Shown piece by piece: positions 1-5,098 of a stretch of 5,098 nucleotides of DNA. The stretch comes from Bacteroidota bacterium (lineage in GTDB: Bacteria > Bacteroidota > Bacteroidia > Bacteroidales > Paludibacteraceae), in NCBI GenBank assembly GCA_021804525.1, contig JAJZHJ010000141.1, positions 1 to 5,098 of the forward strand, in the 5' to 3' direction. The translations under genes were made by a program, and so were the position numbers. Below the pieces are notes generated by a model. That model did not search any database. It was not told where the DNA came from and saw nothing but the letters and a program-made list of their open reading frames with translations. Within the stretch, counting starts at the first letter, position 1. Each line of letters begins with the position of its first letter.

Positions 1-456
1 AGTAATATTAGAACTCCCTGTGATCGCCTCCTCAAGCCCATTCGATTTTTCAATATGATATAACTTGCCATGCAAAAAATCAGGTCGTACCATCGATTTT
101 ATTTCAACCTTCTCCCGAATCCATTTGCTGCACTGCTTTGCTAACATTTTCTGTTGCAGCCTGTTTTCGACTGGGATAACCAGTTTATCATCCTCAATCA
201 TATAAGTTTTGGTATCTGAGGTGGAAGATACATTCTTTATGAATCGAGGTTCACCAAAGAGAAGTCTTAGAGAACGAACATCGTCAAGTCGTGGTTTGAG
301 CTTTTCGTAGGCGTAAATAGTAAAATAAGCTGTCACAAAGGAAAGATTTGAATCTTTTGTTATGTTATCGGTCAGAAATTGACCTACGCTTCCATTGGAA
401 AAGTTATCGCGGATGCTTTGTTCGTTTTCCATATCAGCAAAATTGTTTTTAAGCAT
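1..456 (-). CDS. N-terminal part of a PLD-like domain protein, probably a SNF2-type helicase (partial)
   Basis: An open minus-strand frame of 152 codons starts at ATG 456-454 and leaves the window at base 1 without a stop, so the C-terminus is missing. The visible part reads like the phospholipase D-like domain at the front of large (roughly 1000 aa) Bacteroidota helicase-related proteins: an early VGQFL segment, then LSFVTAYFTIYAYEKL near residues 38-53, LRLLFGEPRF near 63-72, and an HKD-like site with H129, K131 and E136 followed by GSSN at 147-150. Canonical HKD sites have Asp where E136 stands. Known of the family: such domains often sit in front of SNF2/DEAD helicase cores and occur in defence loci. 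The helicase is inferred, since none is visible. A second ATG at codon 9 (432-430) is an alternative start. The gene lies 75 bases downstream of the lipocalin on the same strand. I see no clear promoter or terminator in the gap, so co-transcription is possible. It could also be a stand-alone PLD-family nuclease. Confidence 0.72.
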   Translation of the reverse strand, partial: MLKNNFADMENEQSIRDNFSNGSVGQFLTDNITKDSNLSFVTAYFTIYAYEKLKPRLDDVRSLRLLFGEPRFIKNVSSTSDTKTYMIEDDKLVIPVENRLQQKMLAKQCSKWIREKVEIKSMVRPDFLHGKLYHIEKSNGLEEAITGSSNIT

Positions 457-531
457 GCTTATCTTCTTGTGTCAACTTCTCGGTTCATAGATTACAGCAT
501 AGAATGAAGGTAAAACGGATGCAACTTTCTC

Positions 532-1071
532 TCATTTCTGATCTTGGTTAACCCAAATAAGGGAAGACGTTTTGTAGCCCAAATCTTCTGCAATTTTCAG
601 GTAGTGTTGTTTCACCTTTTCAGGTATCGTCCTTTCGCGCGAAAGTATCCAAAGGTAATGGACATTATTTCCTGCCACAAGTGCATATTGATAGGCAGTG
701 TCTAAGGCGATCACATTATAACCGGCATAAAAAGGGCCAAAGAAAGACACTTTTAACCTTGCCACATCGGCATCTCCAACAAATTTTGCTTTCCCAATGG
801 CTTGCTTCCATTCTTTTGTTTTATAATTAAAGCCACGGTTATCAACTTGAATGCTTCCATCCTTCTTGATGGAATAAGTGGCGGTGGTATGATCCAGGTT
901 TCGCTCAAAACGAAAATCCATACGTGCAATTTCATACCATGTACCTATGTATTTTGCTTTATCAAATGGCGTTACCGCCGTTGTACCTTTAGGAATAGAA
1001 ACGCATGAGTTCAATACAATAGTGCCAATTACACCAAACATGGAGAATAAAACTGTTTTTTTTGTCTTCAT
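532..1071 (-). CDS. blc: Blc-type outer-membrane lipocalin lipoprotein
   Basis: This encodes a 179-residue bacterial lipocalin, close to the 177 residues of E. coli Blc. The N-terminus is a lipoprotein signal peptide: basic MKTKK, a hydrophobic stretch, and a lipobox LNSC with the lipidated Cys at 23. No acidic residues follow the Cys, so the surface-export signal described in Bacteroidota is absent and a periplasm-facing outer-membrane location is inferred. The lipocalin hallmark G43-x-W45 lies in GTWYEIAR (43-50). A second conserved block, YNVIALDTAYQYALVAG (118-134), is followed by YLWILSR (139-145), and the C-terminus has the SSLIWV strand seen in Blc. Family role: binding of fatty acids or lysophospholipids, linked to membrane stress and maintenance; the ligand here is unknown. 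The start at 1071 gives a complete signal peptide. An A-rich leader rather than a Shine-Dalgarno precedes it, and a palindromic element lies 20-51 bases upstream. The stop is TGA at 534-532. Confidence 0.95.
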   Translation of the reverse strand: MKTKKTVLFSMFGVIGTIVLNSCVSIPKGTTAVTPFDKAKYIGTWYEIARMDFRFERNLDHTTATYSIKKDGSIQVDNRGFNYKTKEWKQAIGKAKFVGDADVARLKVSFFGPFYAGYNVIALDTAYQYALVAGNNVHYLWILSRERTIPEKVKQHYLKIAEDLGYKTSSLIWVNQDQK

Positions 1072-1090
1072 ACGTATCTATTTTATTGTT

Positions 1091-1122
1091 TTACACTAAG
1101 GATGTAAGGAATTCGCTTACAT
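1091..1122. promoter_or_regulatory. Candidate operator: overlapping palindromes upstream of the lipocalin
   Basis: ATGTAAG (1102-1108) and CTTACAT (1116-1122) form a perfect 7-base inverted repeat around a 7-base spacer that contains an EcoRI-type GAATTC. A further TTACA at 1091-1095 pairs with TGTAA at 1103-1107, also with a 7-base spacer, giving three half-sites in alternating orientation. The element begins 20 bases upstream of the lipocalin ATG, where a repressor or activator, or a 5'-UTR hairpin, could act. No matching regulator is visible in the window. A chance palindrome in AT-rich DNA is the alternative. Confidence 0.35.
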
Positions 1123-1380
1123 ATTCATCATCTTGGGTTTAACCTTGATTTAATGCTTGTTTTATGCGAATTGTTTTGACTTTTGAATATCAAGCTATTG
1201 CACCACCCACTTACGAAGTGTCCGCAAATCGTCCCGTGAGTTTAAGCCTTTTCGACTTTCAAAGGTCACTATAATATTTTTAACTTGCAACTGTTTTATG
1301 CACTTTTTTGCAAAGGGAATTCAAAAAAGAGGAAGAAAATATTTGTGCAGCGTCCAATTTCGATTAATTTCACCCCTACA

Positions 1381-1530
1381 TTCTACGGTAAATGTTCGAT
1401 AAGTTACCCCTACACGTACGATAAAAGCACTATGAAAATGGAAAACCTTCGACAAATGTTCGGTAAACGTAGGTGTTTCTACGGTAACCCTTCAATGTTT
1501 GTTCGATGTTTGTTCGATGTTCTACGACAA
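1381..1530. repeat. Degenerate short-word repeat tract
   Basis: The tract is built from variants of a few short words. TTCTACGGTAA occurs at 1381-1391 and again at 1477-1487. AAATGTTCG followed by (A/G)TAA occurs at 1390-1398 and 1454-1462. CGACAAA occurs at 1450-1456 and 1525-1531. Single variants such as TACGATAA (1417-1424) lie between them. Spacing is irregular, so it is not a clean tandem array or a CRISPR. I recall similar low-complexity intergenic tracts in some Bacteroidota genomes, but the function is unknown. The plus-strand open frame crossing it (1285-1596) is best explained as an accident of this composition. Confidence 0.6.
1495..1522. repeat. 11-base tandem repeat, about 2.5 copies
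   Basis: ATGTTTGTTCG is present at 1495-1505 and 1506-1516, followed by a partial copy ATGTTC at 1517-1522. The two full copies are identical, which suggests recent duplication, for example by replication slippage, inside the otherwise diverged tract. The unit length is not a multiple of three, which also speaks against the tract being coding sequence. Confidence 0.85.
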
Positions 1531-1531
1531 A

Positions 1532-1563
1532 CCCTTTACCTACCCTCAACCCTACCTCTACCC
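1532..1563 (-). other. Loose G-quadruplex motif on the minus strand
   Basis: Four CCC runs lie at 1532-1534, 1543-1545, 1550-1552 and 1561-1563, so the minus strand carries four GGG runs with loops of 8, 4 and 8 bases. The surrounding 1527-1576 contains no G at all on the plus strand, a clear strand asymmetry. Loops of 8 exceed the strict 7-base rule, so a stable quadruplex is possible but not certain. It adjoins the 3' end of the degenerate repeat tract. Confidence 0.4.
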
Positions 1564-1715
1564 AACCTCAACTATAGCTTAACACTTTCACGATAAGAGT
1601 ACGATCAGGCTCCGTGTTTTCACAAGATTCAGTGTATATTCATTCAATTTAAAACTTACGGTTGAAATAGAGTGTGTCAAACCAGACACCTTTGTCTTTT
1701 TTGTGAAGAGTCTCA

Positions 1716-1757
1716 AAAAATCACCGGTATTTTTTTGGAAATGGTGCAGTGATTTTT
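1716..1757. repeat. Inverted repeat, 9-base arms
   Basis: AAAAATCAC (1716-1724) is the exact reverse complement of GTGATTTTT (1749-1757), with a 24-base loop. Inside, CACC (1722-1725) can alternatively pair with GGTG (1743-1746). With A- and T-runs in the arms it could act as a bidirectional transcription stop or part of a small RNA, but no gene ends next to it, so its role is open. Confidence 0.4.
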
Positions 1758-1942
1758 CTAACCTCAAAAGCCAGACAATGATCAATTATTTGTTGCGATT
1801 TTATTTCAACTCACACTTCAGTATATCAAGTCATTACAAAAAACCAAACGAACAAGCAACGATAATTCTTATGATTTCGCTTACAAATTGCAACTGTTTC
1901 TGTCGCTTCGTCGTTTATCGGGAGTCCTATCGTCATTCTTTA

Positions 1943-1957
1943 CACGACAGCATCGTG
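1943..1957. repeat. Small hairpin, 5-base stem
   Basis: CACGA (1943-1947) pairs with TCGTG (1953-1957) around a 5-base loop. There is no T-run after it and no adjacent gene end, so it is not a convincing terminator. It is about 70 bases upstream of the putative operon promoter and may be chance. Confidence 0.3.
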
Positions 1958-2027
1958 AAACCCGCATATTCACCGATAAAATATCACGAAGAATAAAAGT
2001 CGGGATCAAAATGTCTCAATAAAAATA

Positions 2028-2035
2028 TACCTTTG
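2028..2035 (+). promoter_or_regulatory. Putative Bacteroidota -7 promoter element of the DUF4494 operon
   Basis: TACCTTTG is an exact match to the Bacteroidota -7 consensus TAnnTTTG. It would place the transcript start near 2041-2043 and leave a 5' leader of about 80 bases before the ATG at 2121. A matching -33 TTTG or TTG is not visible at the usual distance (around 2002-2009), so the promoter is plausible but only half supported. Confidence 0.5.
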
Positions 2036-2044
2036 TAAGGCGGT

Positions 2045-2065
2045 TTGTAATACAAGCATCTTGTA
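2045..2065 (+). promoter_or_regulatory. Hairpin or operator at the start of the operon leader
   Basis: TACAAG (2051-2056) and CTTGTA (2060-2065) form a perfect 6-base stem with a CAT loop. TTGTA (2045-2049) also pairs with TACAA (2051-2055), so the two structures compete for the same bases. The element begins about 10 bases after the putative -7 box, at or near the predicted transcript start. It could be a protein-binding operator or a 5'-end hairpin affecting mRNA stability. Confidence 0.4.
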
Positions 2066-2120
2066 GAGCATTCATCGCGCAAATAATAGAATAATTAATT
2101 GAAAATAAAATAGATACAAA

Positions 2121-2585
2121 ATGCACAACTGGTTTGAATGTAAAGTTCGCTACGAGAAAACAGGCGAAGACGGACTTCCTAAAAAAGTGACGGAACCTTA
2201 TTTGGTGGATGCTCTTACGTTCACGGAGGCAGAAACCCGTATCAATAAAGAGGTACAGCCGTTTGTTAGTGGTGAGTTTCTGGTAAGCAACATCCGCCGT
2301 GCTCGCATTGCTGAACTGTTTGATAACCCAAGCGGCGATCGTTGGTATCGCTCTAAAGTGAATTTTGTGACGTTAGATGAAGAAAAAGCCATTGAGAAAA
2401 AGACGGCTGTCACTATGATGGTGCAGGCTGCAAATCTGAAAGATGCGTTGACTTTGTTGTTAGAGCGCTTGAGCACTACCTTGTCGGATTGGGAAGTAGT
2501 GGCAATTGCCGAAACAGCCATTATGGATGTCTATCCTTACGTTCCTCAGGGAAACGAATCGGAAAGTCCCATTGAGTTGGAATAA
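2121..2585 (+). CDS. DUF4494 domain-containing protein
   Basis: This 154-residue soluble protein starts MHNWFECKVRYEK and matches my memory of the DUF4494 family of Bacteroidota over its whole length, including an EPYLVDALTFTEAE segment (residues 26-39), an RWYRSKVNFVTLDE segment (74-87) and a KKTAVTMMVQA segment (93-103). No signal peptide or membrane segment is seen, so it should be cytoplasmic. The function is not established and no catalytic motif is evident. It is the first gene of the operon, ending 20 bases before the yggS-like gene, with a probable promoter and leader hairpin upstream. The leader AATAAAATAGATAC three bases before the ATG, with no Shine-Dalgarno, supports this start. 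Its position suggests a link to PLP handling or cell-wall synthesis, but this is inference from context only. Confidence 0.9.
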   Translation: MHNWFECKVRYEKTGEDGLPKKVTEPYLVDALTFTEAETRINKEVQPFVSGEFLVSNIRRARIAELFDNPSGDRWYRSKVNFVTLDEEKAIEKKTAVTMMVQAANLKDALTLLLERLSTTLSDWEVVAIAETAIMDVYPYVPQGNESESPIELE

Positions 2586-2605
2586 CCCTTTTAGTTGTTA
2601 TCACT

Positions 2606-3283
2606 ATGCCCATTGCTGAAAATTTACATACTATTTGGAATACGCTTCCTGCTGGCGTAAAGCTGGTTGGTGTTTCTAAATTCCATCCTGACAGTGCCAT
2701 TCTTGAGGCTTATCAGGCCGGCCAACGAATGTTTGGCGAAAGCCGTGTGCAGGAACTGATTCAGAAGCAGGCTGCCTTGCCGAAGGATATTGCATGGCAT
2801 TTCATCGGTCATCTGCAAAGTAATAAGATTAAAACCGTATTGCCTTTGGTGAGTTTGATTCAAAGCGTCGATTCGGTGCATTTGATAGAAGAAATGGAAC
2901 ATGAAGCGGTCAAACAAAACCGTCATGTCGATTGTTTATTGCAGGTTCATATTGCAAAAGAGTCAACCAAATATGGTTTTACCTTTGATGAAATACACCA
3001 GTTTTTTCAATCAGATATCTTTTCTTCTTTGAAATACCTCCACATTGTTGGGCTAATGGGATTGGCCACTTATACAGATGATGTGGAAGTAATTCGGGGT
3101 GAGTTCCGTGCTTTGAAAACCCTGTTTGATGAATTAAAAACTGGTTATTTTCAACATGTGGATGAGTTTCATACATTGTCAATGGGTATGACCAATGATT
3201 ATTTGATTGCCATCGAAGAAGGAAGCACGATGGTACGTATCGGCACCGCCGTTTTTGGATTGCGCCCTTGCGCATTAGTATAA
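2606..3283 (+). CDS. yggS: YggS/PLPBP family pyridoxal 5'-phosphate homeostasis protein
   Basis: This 225-residue protein is the normal size for the YggS/PROSC (PLPBP) family, a single fold-type III PLP-binding barrel without known enzymatic activity. It is thought to hold and deliver PLP and to keep amino-acid and vitamin B6 pools balanced. The PLP-binding lysine is K25 in VGVSKFHP (21-28). Family blocks follow in order: AGQRMFGESRVQEL (38-51), WHFIGHLQSNK (64-74), LQVHIAKESTKYGF (112-125), GLMGLA (149-154), LSMGMTNDY (191-199) and the phosphate-binding GSTMVRIGTAVFG (206-218). It sits 20 bases after the DUF4494 gene and 27 bases before the MurF-alanine racemase gene, which is consistent with one transcript. 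The neighbouring racemase domain is a PLP enzyme with the same fold type, so a local supply or housekeeping role is a reasonable inference. The start gives the expected N-terminus; no Shine-Dalgarno is present. Confidence 0.96.
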   Translation: MPIAENLHTIWNTLPAGVKLVGVSKFHPDSAILEAYQAGQRMFGESRVQELIQKQAALPKDIAWHFIGHLQSNKIKTVLPLVSLIQSVDSVHLIEEMEHEAVKQNRHVDCLLQVHIAKESTKYGFTFDEIHQFFQSDIFSSLKYLHIVGLMGLATYTDDVEVIRGEFRALKTLFDELKTGYFQHVDEFHTLSMGMTNDYLIAIEEGSTMVRIGTAVFGLRPCALV

Positions 3284-3310
3284 TTTTGTTTATTCCCATT
3301 TCTTACAACT

Positions 3311-5098
3311 ATGGATTATTCATTTTTTCATATAGCACAAATCATTGGTGGTAAATCGATTGTACATCAGGATGGAGTCATCACCCGATTACTAACAGAC
3401 AGTAGATCGCTTATTTACACGGACGAAACTCTCTTTTTTGCCTTACGCTCTGCCAGCAATGACGGGCACCGTTATGTACGCGATTTGTATCATCGAGGGG
3501 TGCGCTATTTTGTGGTGAGCGAATTTTCGCGTGAGTTTGAAACGATGAAAGAAGCTAACTTCTTGATTGTACCCGATACATTATTGGCGTTACAGCAATT
3601 GGCGGCATTTCATCGTAACCATTTTTCCTTACCCGTGGTGGGCATCACCGGTAGCAACGGGAAAACCATCGTGAAAGAATGGTTGTCGCAACTGCTTCAT
3701 GTTGATTATAATACGGTGCGTTCCCCGCGAAGTTATAATTCTCAGATTGGCGTGCCGTTGTCGGTATGGCAACTCAACGAACAACATACGCTGGCTTTAT
3801 TTGAAGCCGGTATTTCGCAAAAAGGAGAAATTGAACGTTTGGAGCATATCATTCGTCCAACGATTGGCATTCTGACGAACATCGGACAAGCACACCAAGA
3901 GAACTTTACTTCCCTGATCGAAAAATGTCGAGAAAAATTACAGCTTTTTGTTGGCAGCGAATGGCTTATTTCGTGTAAGGATCACAAGCTGGTTGAGCAG
4001 TGTATTGAGGAATCGGAACTAGCGTGCCGGCATTTTACGTGGGGATACAGTGACGAAGCCGATTTGCAAATCAATAAAATTGAAAAGGCAAGCAAAAGCA
4101 CCACGGTCAGTTGTGAATTAATGGATCAATCATACTATTATACTATCCCCTTTGTGGATGATGCTTCCATTGAAAATAGTTTGCATTGTTTAGCAACGTG
4201 GATTTTGCTGGAAGAGATCATTGGCGGTAAAAAATTAGCTCATGCCGTCTTAGCTGAGCGCATGAGTCTGTTGGATCCCGTTGCGATGCGTTTGGAAGTG
4301 AAGGAAGGACGCAATGATTGCCTTGTGATAAATGACAGTTATAATGCAGATATCAACTCTTTGAGTATTGCGCTCGATTTTTTGCGTCGTCAAGCAAAAG
4401 ATAAGCAAATGCGTCGCACCCTTATCTTGTCGGATATTTTGCAAAGTGGCGAAAAGAGTGATATTTTATATGAACATATCGCTAATTTGGTGAAAGATAG
4501 CGGAATTCAACGTTTTATTGGCATTGGTAATCAAATATCGCAACATGCGGCATACTTTGATGAGGCTACAAGCGTTTTTTTTGAAACGACGGAGGATTTG
4601 TTGTTTTTTTCGCCTTGGAAAACATGGAAGAACGAAGTGATTCTATTGAAGGGATCGCGCAAATTTCATTTCGAACTGCTTTCGGAGCAGTTGGAGAATG
4701 TGGCGCATCAAACCATTTTAGAGGTCAACTTAAGTGCCTTGGTGCATAACTTCAACTATTTTCGCTCAAAATTGCGTCCTGAAACCCGCATTGTGAGCAT
4801 GGTGAAAGCTTTTGCTTATGGCAGCGGCGCTGTGGAAGTGGCGCGGACGCTGCAACAGCAACACTGCAACTATCTGGCTGTGGCTGTGGCCGATGAAGGC
4901 GTTGAGTTACGTCGTGAGGGAATCACCATCCCGATTATGGTAATGAATCCCGAATCCAATAGTTTCAATTTATTGTTTGAATATCAATTGGAACCGGAGA
5001 TTTACAGCTTTAATCTATTGAAATTATTTCTCAAGAGCGCTTCACGTCAGGGAATCACACATTATCCAATTCATATTAAAATTGACAGTGGCATGCAT
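3311..5098 (+). CDS. murF: Bifunctional MurF ligase-alanine racemase fusion (3' end cut by window)
   Basis: The frame runs 596 codons from ATG 3311 to the window edge without a stop; fusions of this kind are usually a little over 800 residues, so about a quarter is missing. The MurF half adds D-Ala-D-Ala to UDP-MurNAc-tripeptide with ATP in the cytoplasm. It shows an N-terminal substrate domain, the ATP P-loop GITGSNGKT (111-119, K118 and T119), NSQ (143-145), E165 in FEAGIS, NIGQAH (190-195) and the C-terminal INDSYNAD block (340-347). From about residue 469 (ILEVNLSALVHN) an alanine racemase domain begins, with the PLP lysine K499 in VKAFAYG. The window ends in the conserved SGMH segment, so the second catalytic Tyr is not visible. 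In this fusion D-alanine production and its use are on one chain. It follows the yggS-like gene by 27 bases. No frameshift or loss of key residues is seen. Confidence 0.96.
   Translation, partial: MDYSFFHIAQIIGGKSIVHQDGVITRLLTDSRSLIYTDETLFFALRSASNDGHRYVRDLYHRGVRYFVVSEFSREFETMKEANFLIVPDTLLALQQLAAFHRNHFSLPVVGITGSNGKTIVKEWLSQLLHVDYNTVRSPRSYNSQIGVPLSVWQLNEQHTLALFEAGISQKGEIERLEHIIRPTIGILTNIGQAHQENFTSLIEKCREKLQLFVGSEWLISCKDHKLVEQCIEESELACRHFTWGYSDEADLQINKIEKASKSTTVSCELMDQSYYYTIPFVDDASIENSLHCLATWILLEEIIGGKKLAHAVLAERMSLLDPVAMRLEVKEGRNDCLVINDSYNADINSLSIALDFLRRQAKDKQMRRTLILSDILQSGEKSDILYEHIANLVKDSGIQRFIGIGNQISQHAAYFDEATSVFFETTEDLLFFSPWKTWKNEVILLKGSRKFHFELLSEQLENVAHQTILEVNLSALVHNFNYFRSKLRPETRIVSMVKAFAYGSGAVEVARTLQQQHCNYLAVAVADEGVELRREGITIPIMVMNPESNSFNLLFEYQLEPEIYSFNLLKLFLKSASRQGITHYPIHIKIDSGMH

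Larger units (their letters stand above)
1072..2120. other. 1.05 kb gap between divergent genes, no convincing gene
   Basis: This separates the minus-strand lipocalin from the plus-strand DUF4494 operon. Open frames of 65-103 codons occur (for example 1285-1596 plus, 1703-1996 plus, 1588-1785 minus), but their translations show no family motif and the first is made largely of repeat-tract sequence. From left to right I see: a palindromic element next to the lipocalin (1091-1122); a short minus-strand frame that looks coding-like (1195-1320); a degenerate repeat tract (about 1381-1530); a G-free, C-rich stretch (1527-1576); scattered hairpins (1716-1757, 1943-1957); and a promoter-like element plus leader hairpin (2028-2065) in front of the operon. 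I found no tRNA, rRNA fragment or CRISPR array. An unrecognised small RNA cannot be excluded. Confidence 0.7.

Noticed and set aside
457..531. Terminator or separate promoter between the lipocalin and the PLD-domain gene
   Set aside because: There is no stem followed by a T-run and no TAnnTTTG match on the minus strand. A TTGACA word at 475-470 is the sigma-70 type -35 sequence, not the Bacteroidota consensus, and has no partner.
1198..1280. Possible tRNA or structured RNA
   Set aside because: I looked for a cloverleaf with a TTCRA-type T loop and paired acceptor ends and could not assemble one.
1381..1530. CRISPR array
   Set aside because: The repeated words are short (9-11 bases), irregularly spaced and diverged, unlike 25-40 base CRISPR repeats with uniform spacers.
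1285..1596. 103-codon plus-strand open frame
   Set aside because: Most of it lies in the degenerate repeat and C-rich tracts, the translation has no recognisable motif, and the 11-base tandem repeat inside is not a multiple of three.
1588..1785. 65-codon minus-strand open frame
   Set aside because: It has no recognisable domain, lies across a hairpin, and overlaps the plus-strand frame at 1703-1996; neither looks coding.
1703..1996. 97-codon plus-strand open frame
   Set aside because: The translation is rich in Ser, Phe, Tyr and Asn as expected from random AT-rich DNA, with no family motif and no suitable leader.
4250..4444. Antisense 64-codon frame inside the MurF-racemase gene
   Set aside because: It is fully covered by a confidently assigned gene on the other strand and has no motif of its own. 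The same holds for antisense frames at 2198-2521, 2624-2926 and 2979-3299, and for frames inside the lipocalin gene.

Overview
The window looks like chromosome of a Bacteroidota bacterium, probably of the order Bacteroidales or a close relative. Three things point there: a DUF4494 protein, a family I know only from this phylum; a MurF-alanine racemase fusion, the usual arrangement in this phylum; and A-rich start regions without Shine-Dalgarno sequences, with one good match to the Bacteroidota -7 promoter element (TAnnTTTG). Genus and species cannot be read from the sequence.

Left part, minus strand (1-1071). A Blc-type outer-membrane lipocalin lipoprotein (532-1071) is followed 75 bases later, on the same strand, by the first 152 codons of a protein that runs off the left edge (1-456). 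That fragment resembles the phospholipase D-like N-terminal domain found on large SNF2-type helicases. If the helicase part is present outside the window, it would be the best candidate here for a defence or DNA-processing function.

Middle (1072-2120). This is a gap of about 1.05 kb between divergent genes with no convincing gene. It is not empty: it holds a three-half-site palindromic element just upstream of the lipocalin, a degenerate repeat tract (about 1381-1530) built from TTCGATAA/TACGGTAA-like words, a C-rich stretch that could form a loose G-quadruplex on the minus strand, several hairpins, and the probable promoter of the right-hand operon.

Right part, plus strand (2121-5098). A tight operon encodes a DUF4494 protein, a YggS/PLPBP-type pyridoxal-phosphate homeostasis protein, and a MurF-alanine racemase fusion cut by the right edge. 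Gaps are 20 and 27 bases. The fusion makes D-alanine (racemase half) and attaches D-Ala-D-Ala to the peptidoglycan precursor (MurF half). Because alanine racemase needs PLP, a PLP-handling protein beside it makes functional sense. DUF4494 has no established role.

No new system can be claimed from this window. The points most worth a second look are the edge-truncated PLD-domain protein, the repeat tract with its G-quadruplex candidate, the two palindromic leader elements, and the constant DUF4494 neighbour of the PLP and cell-wall genes.
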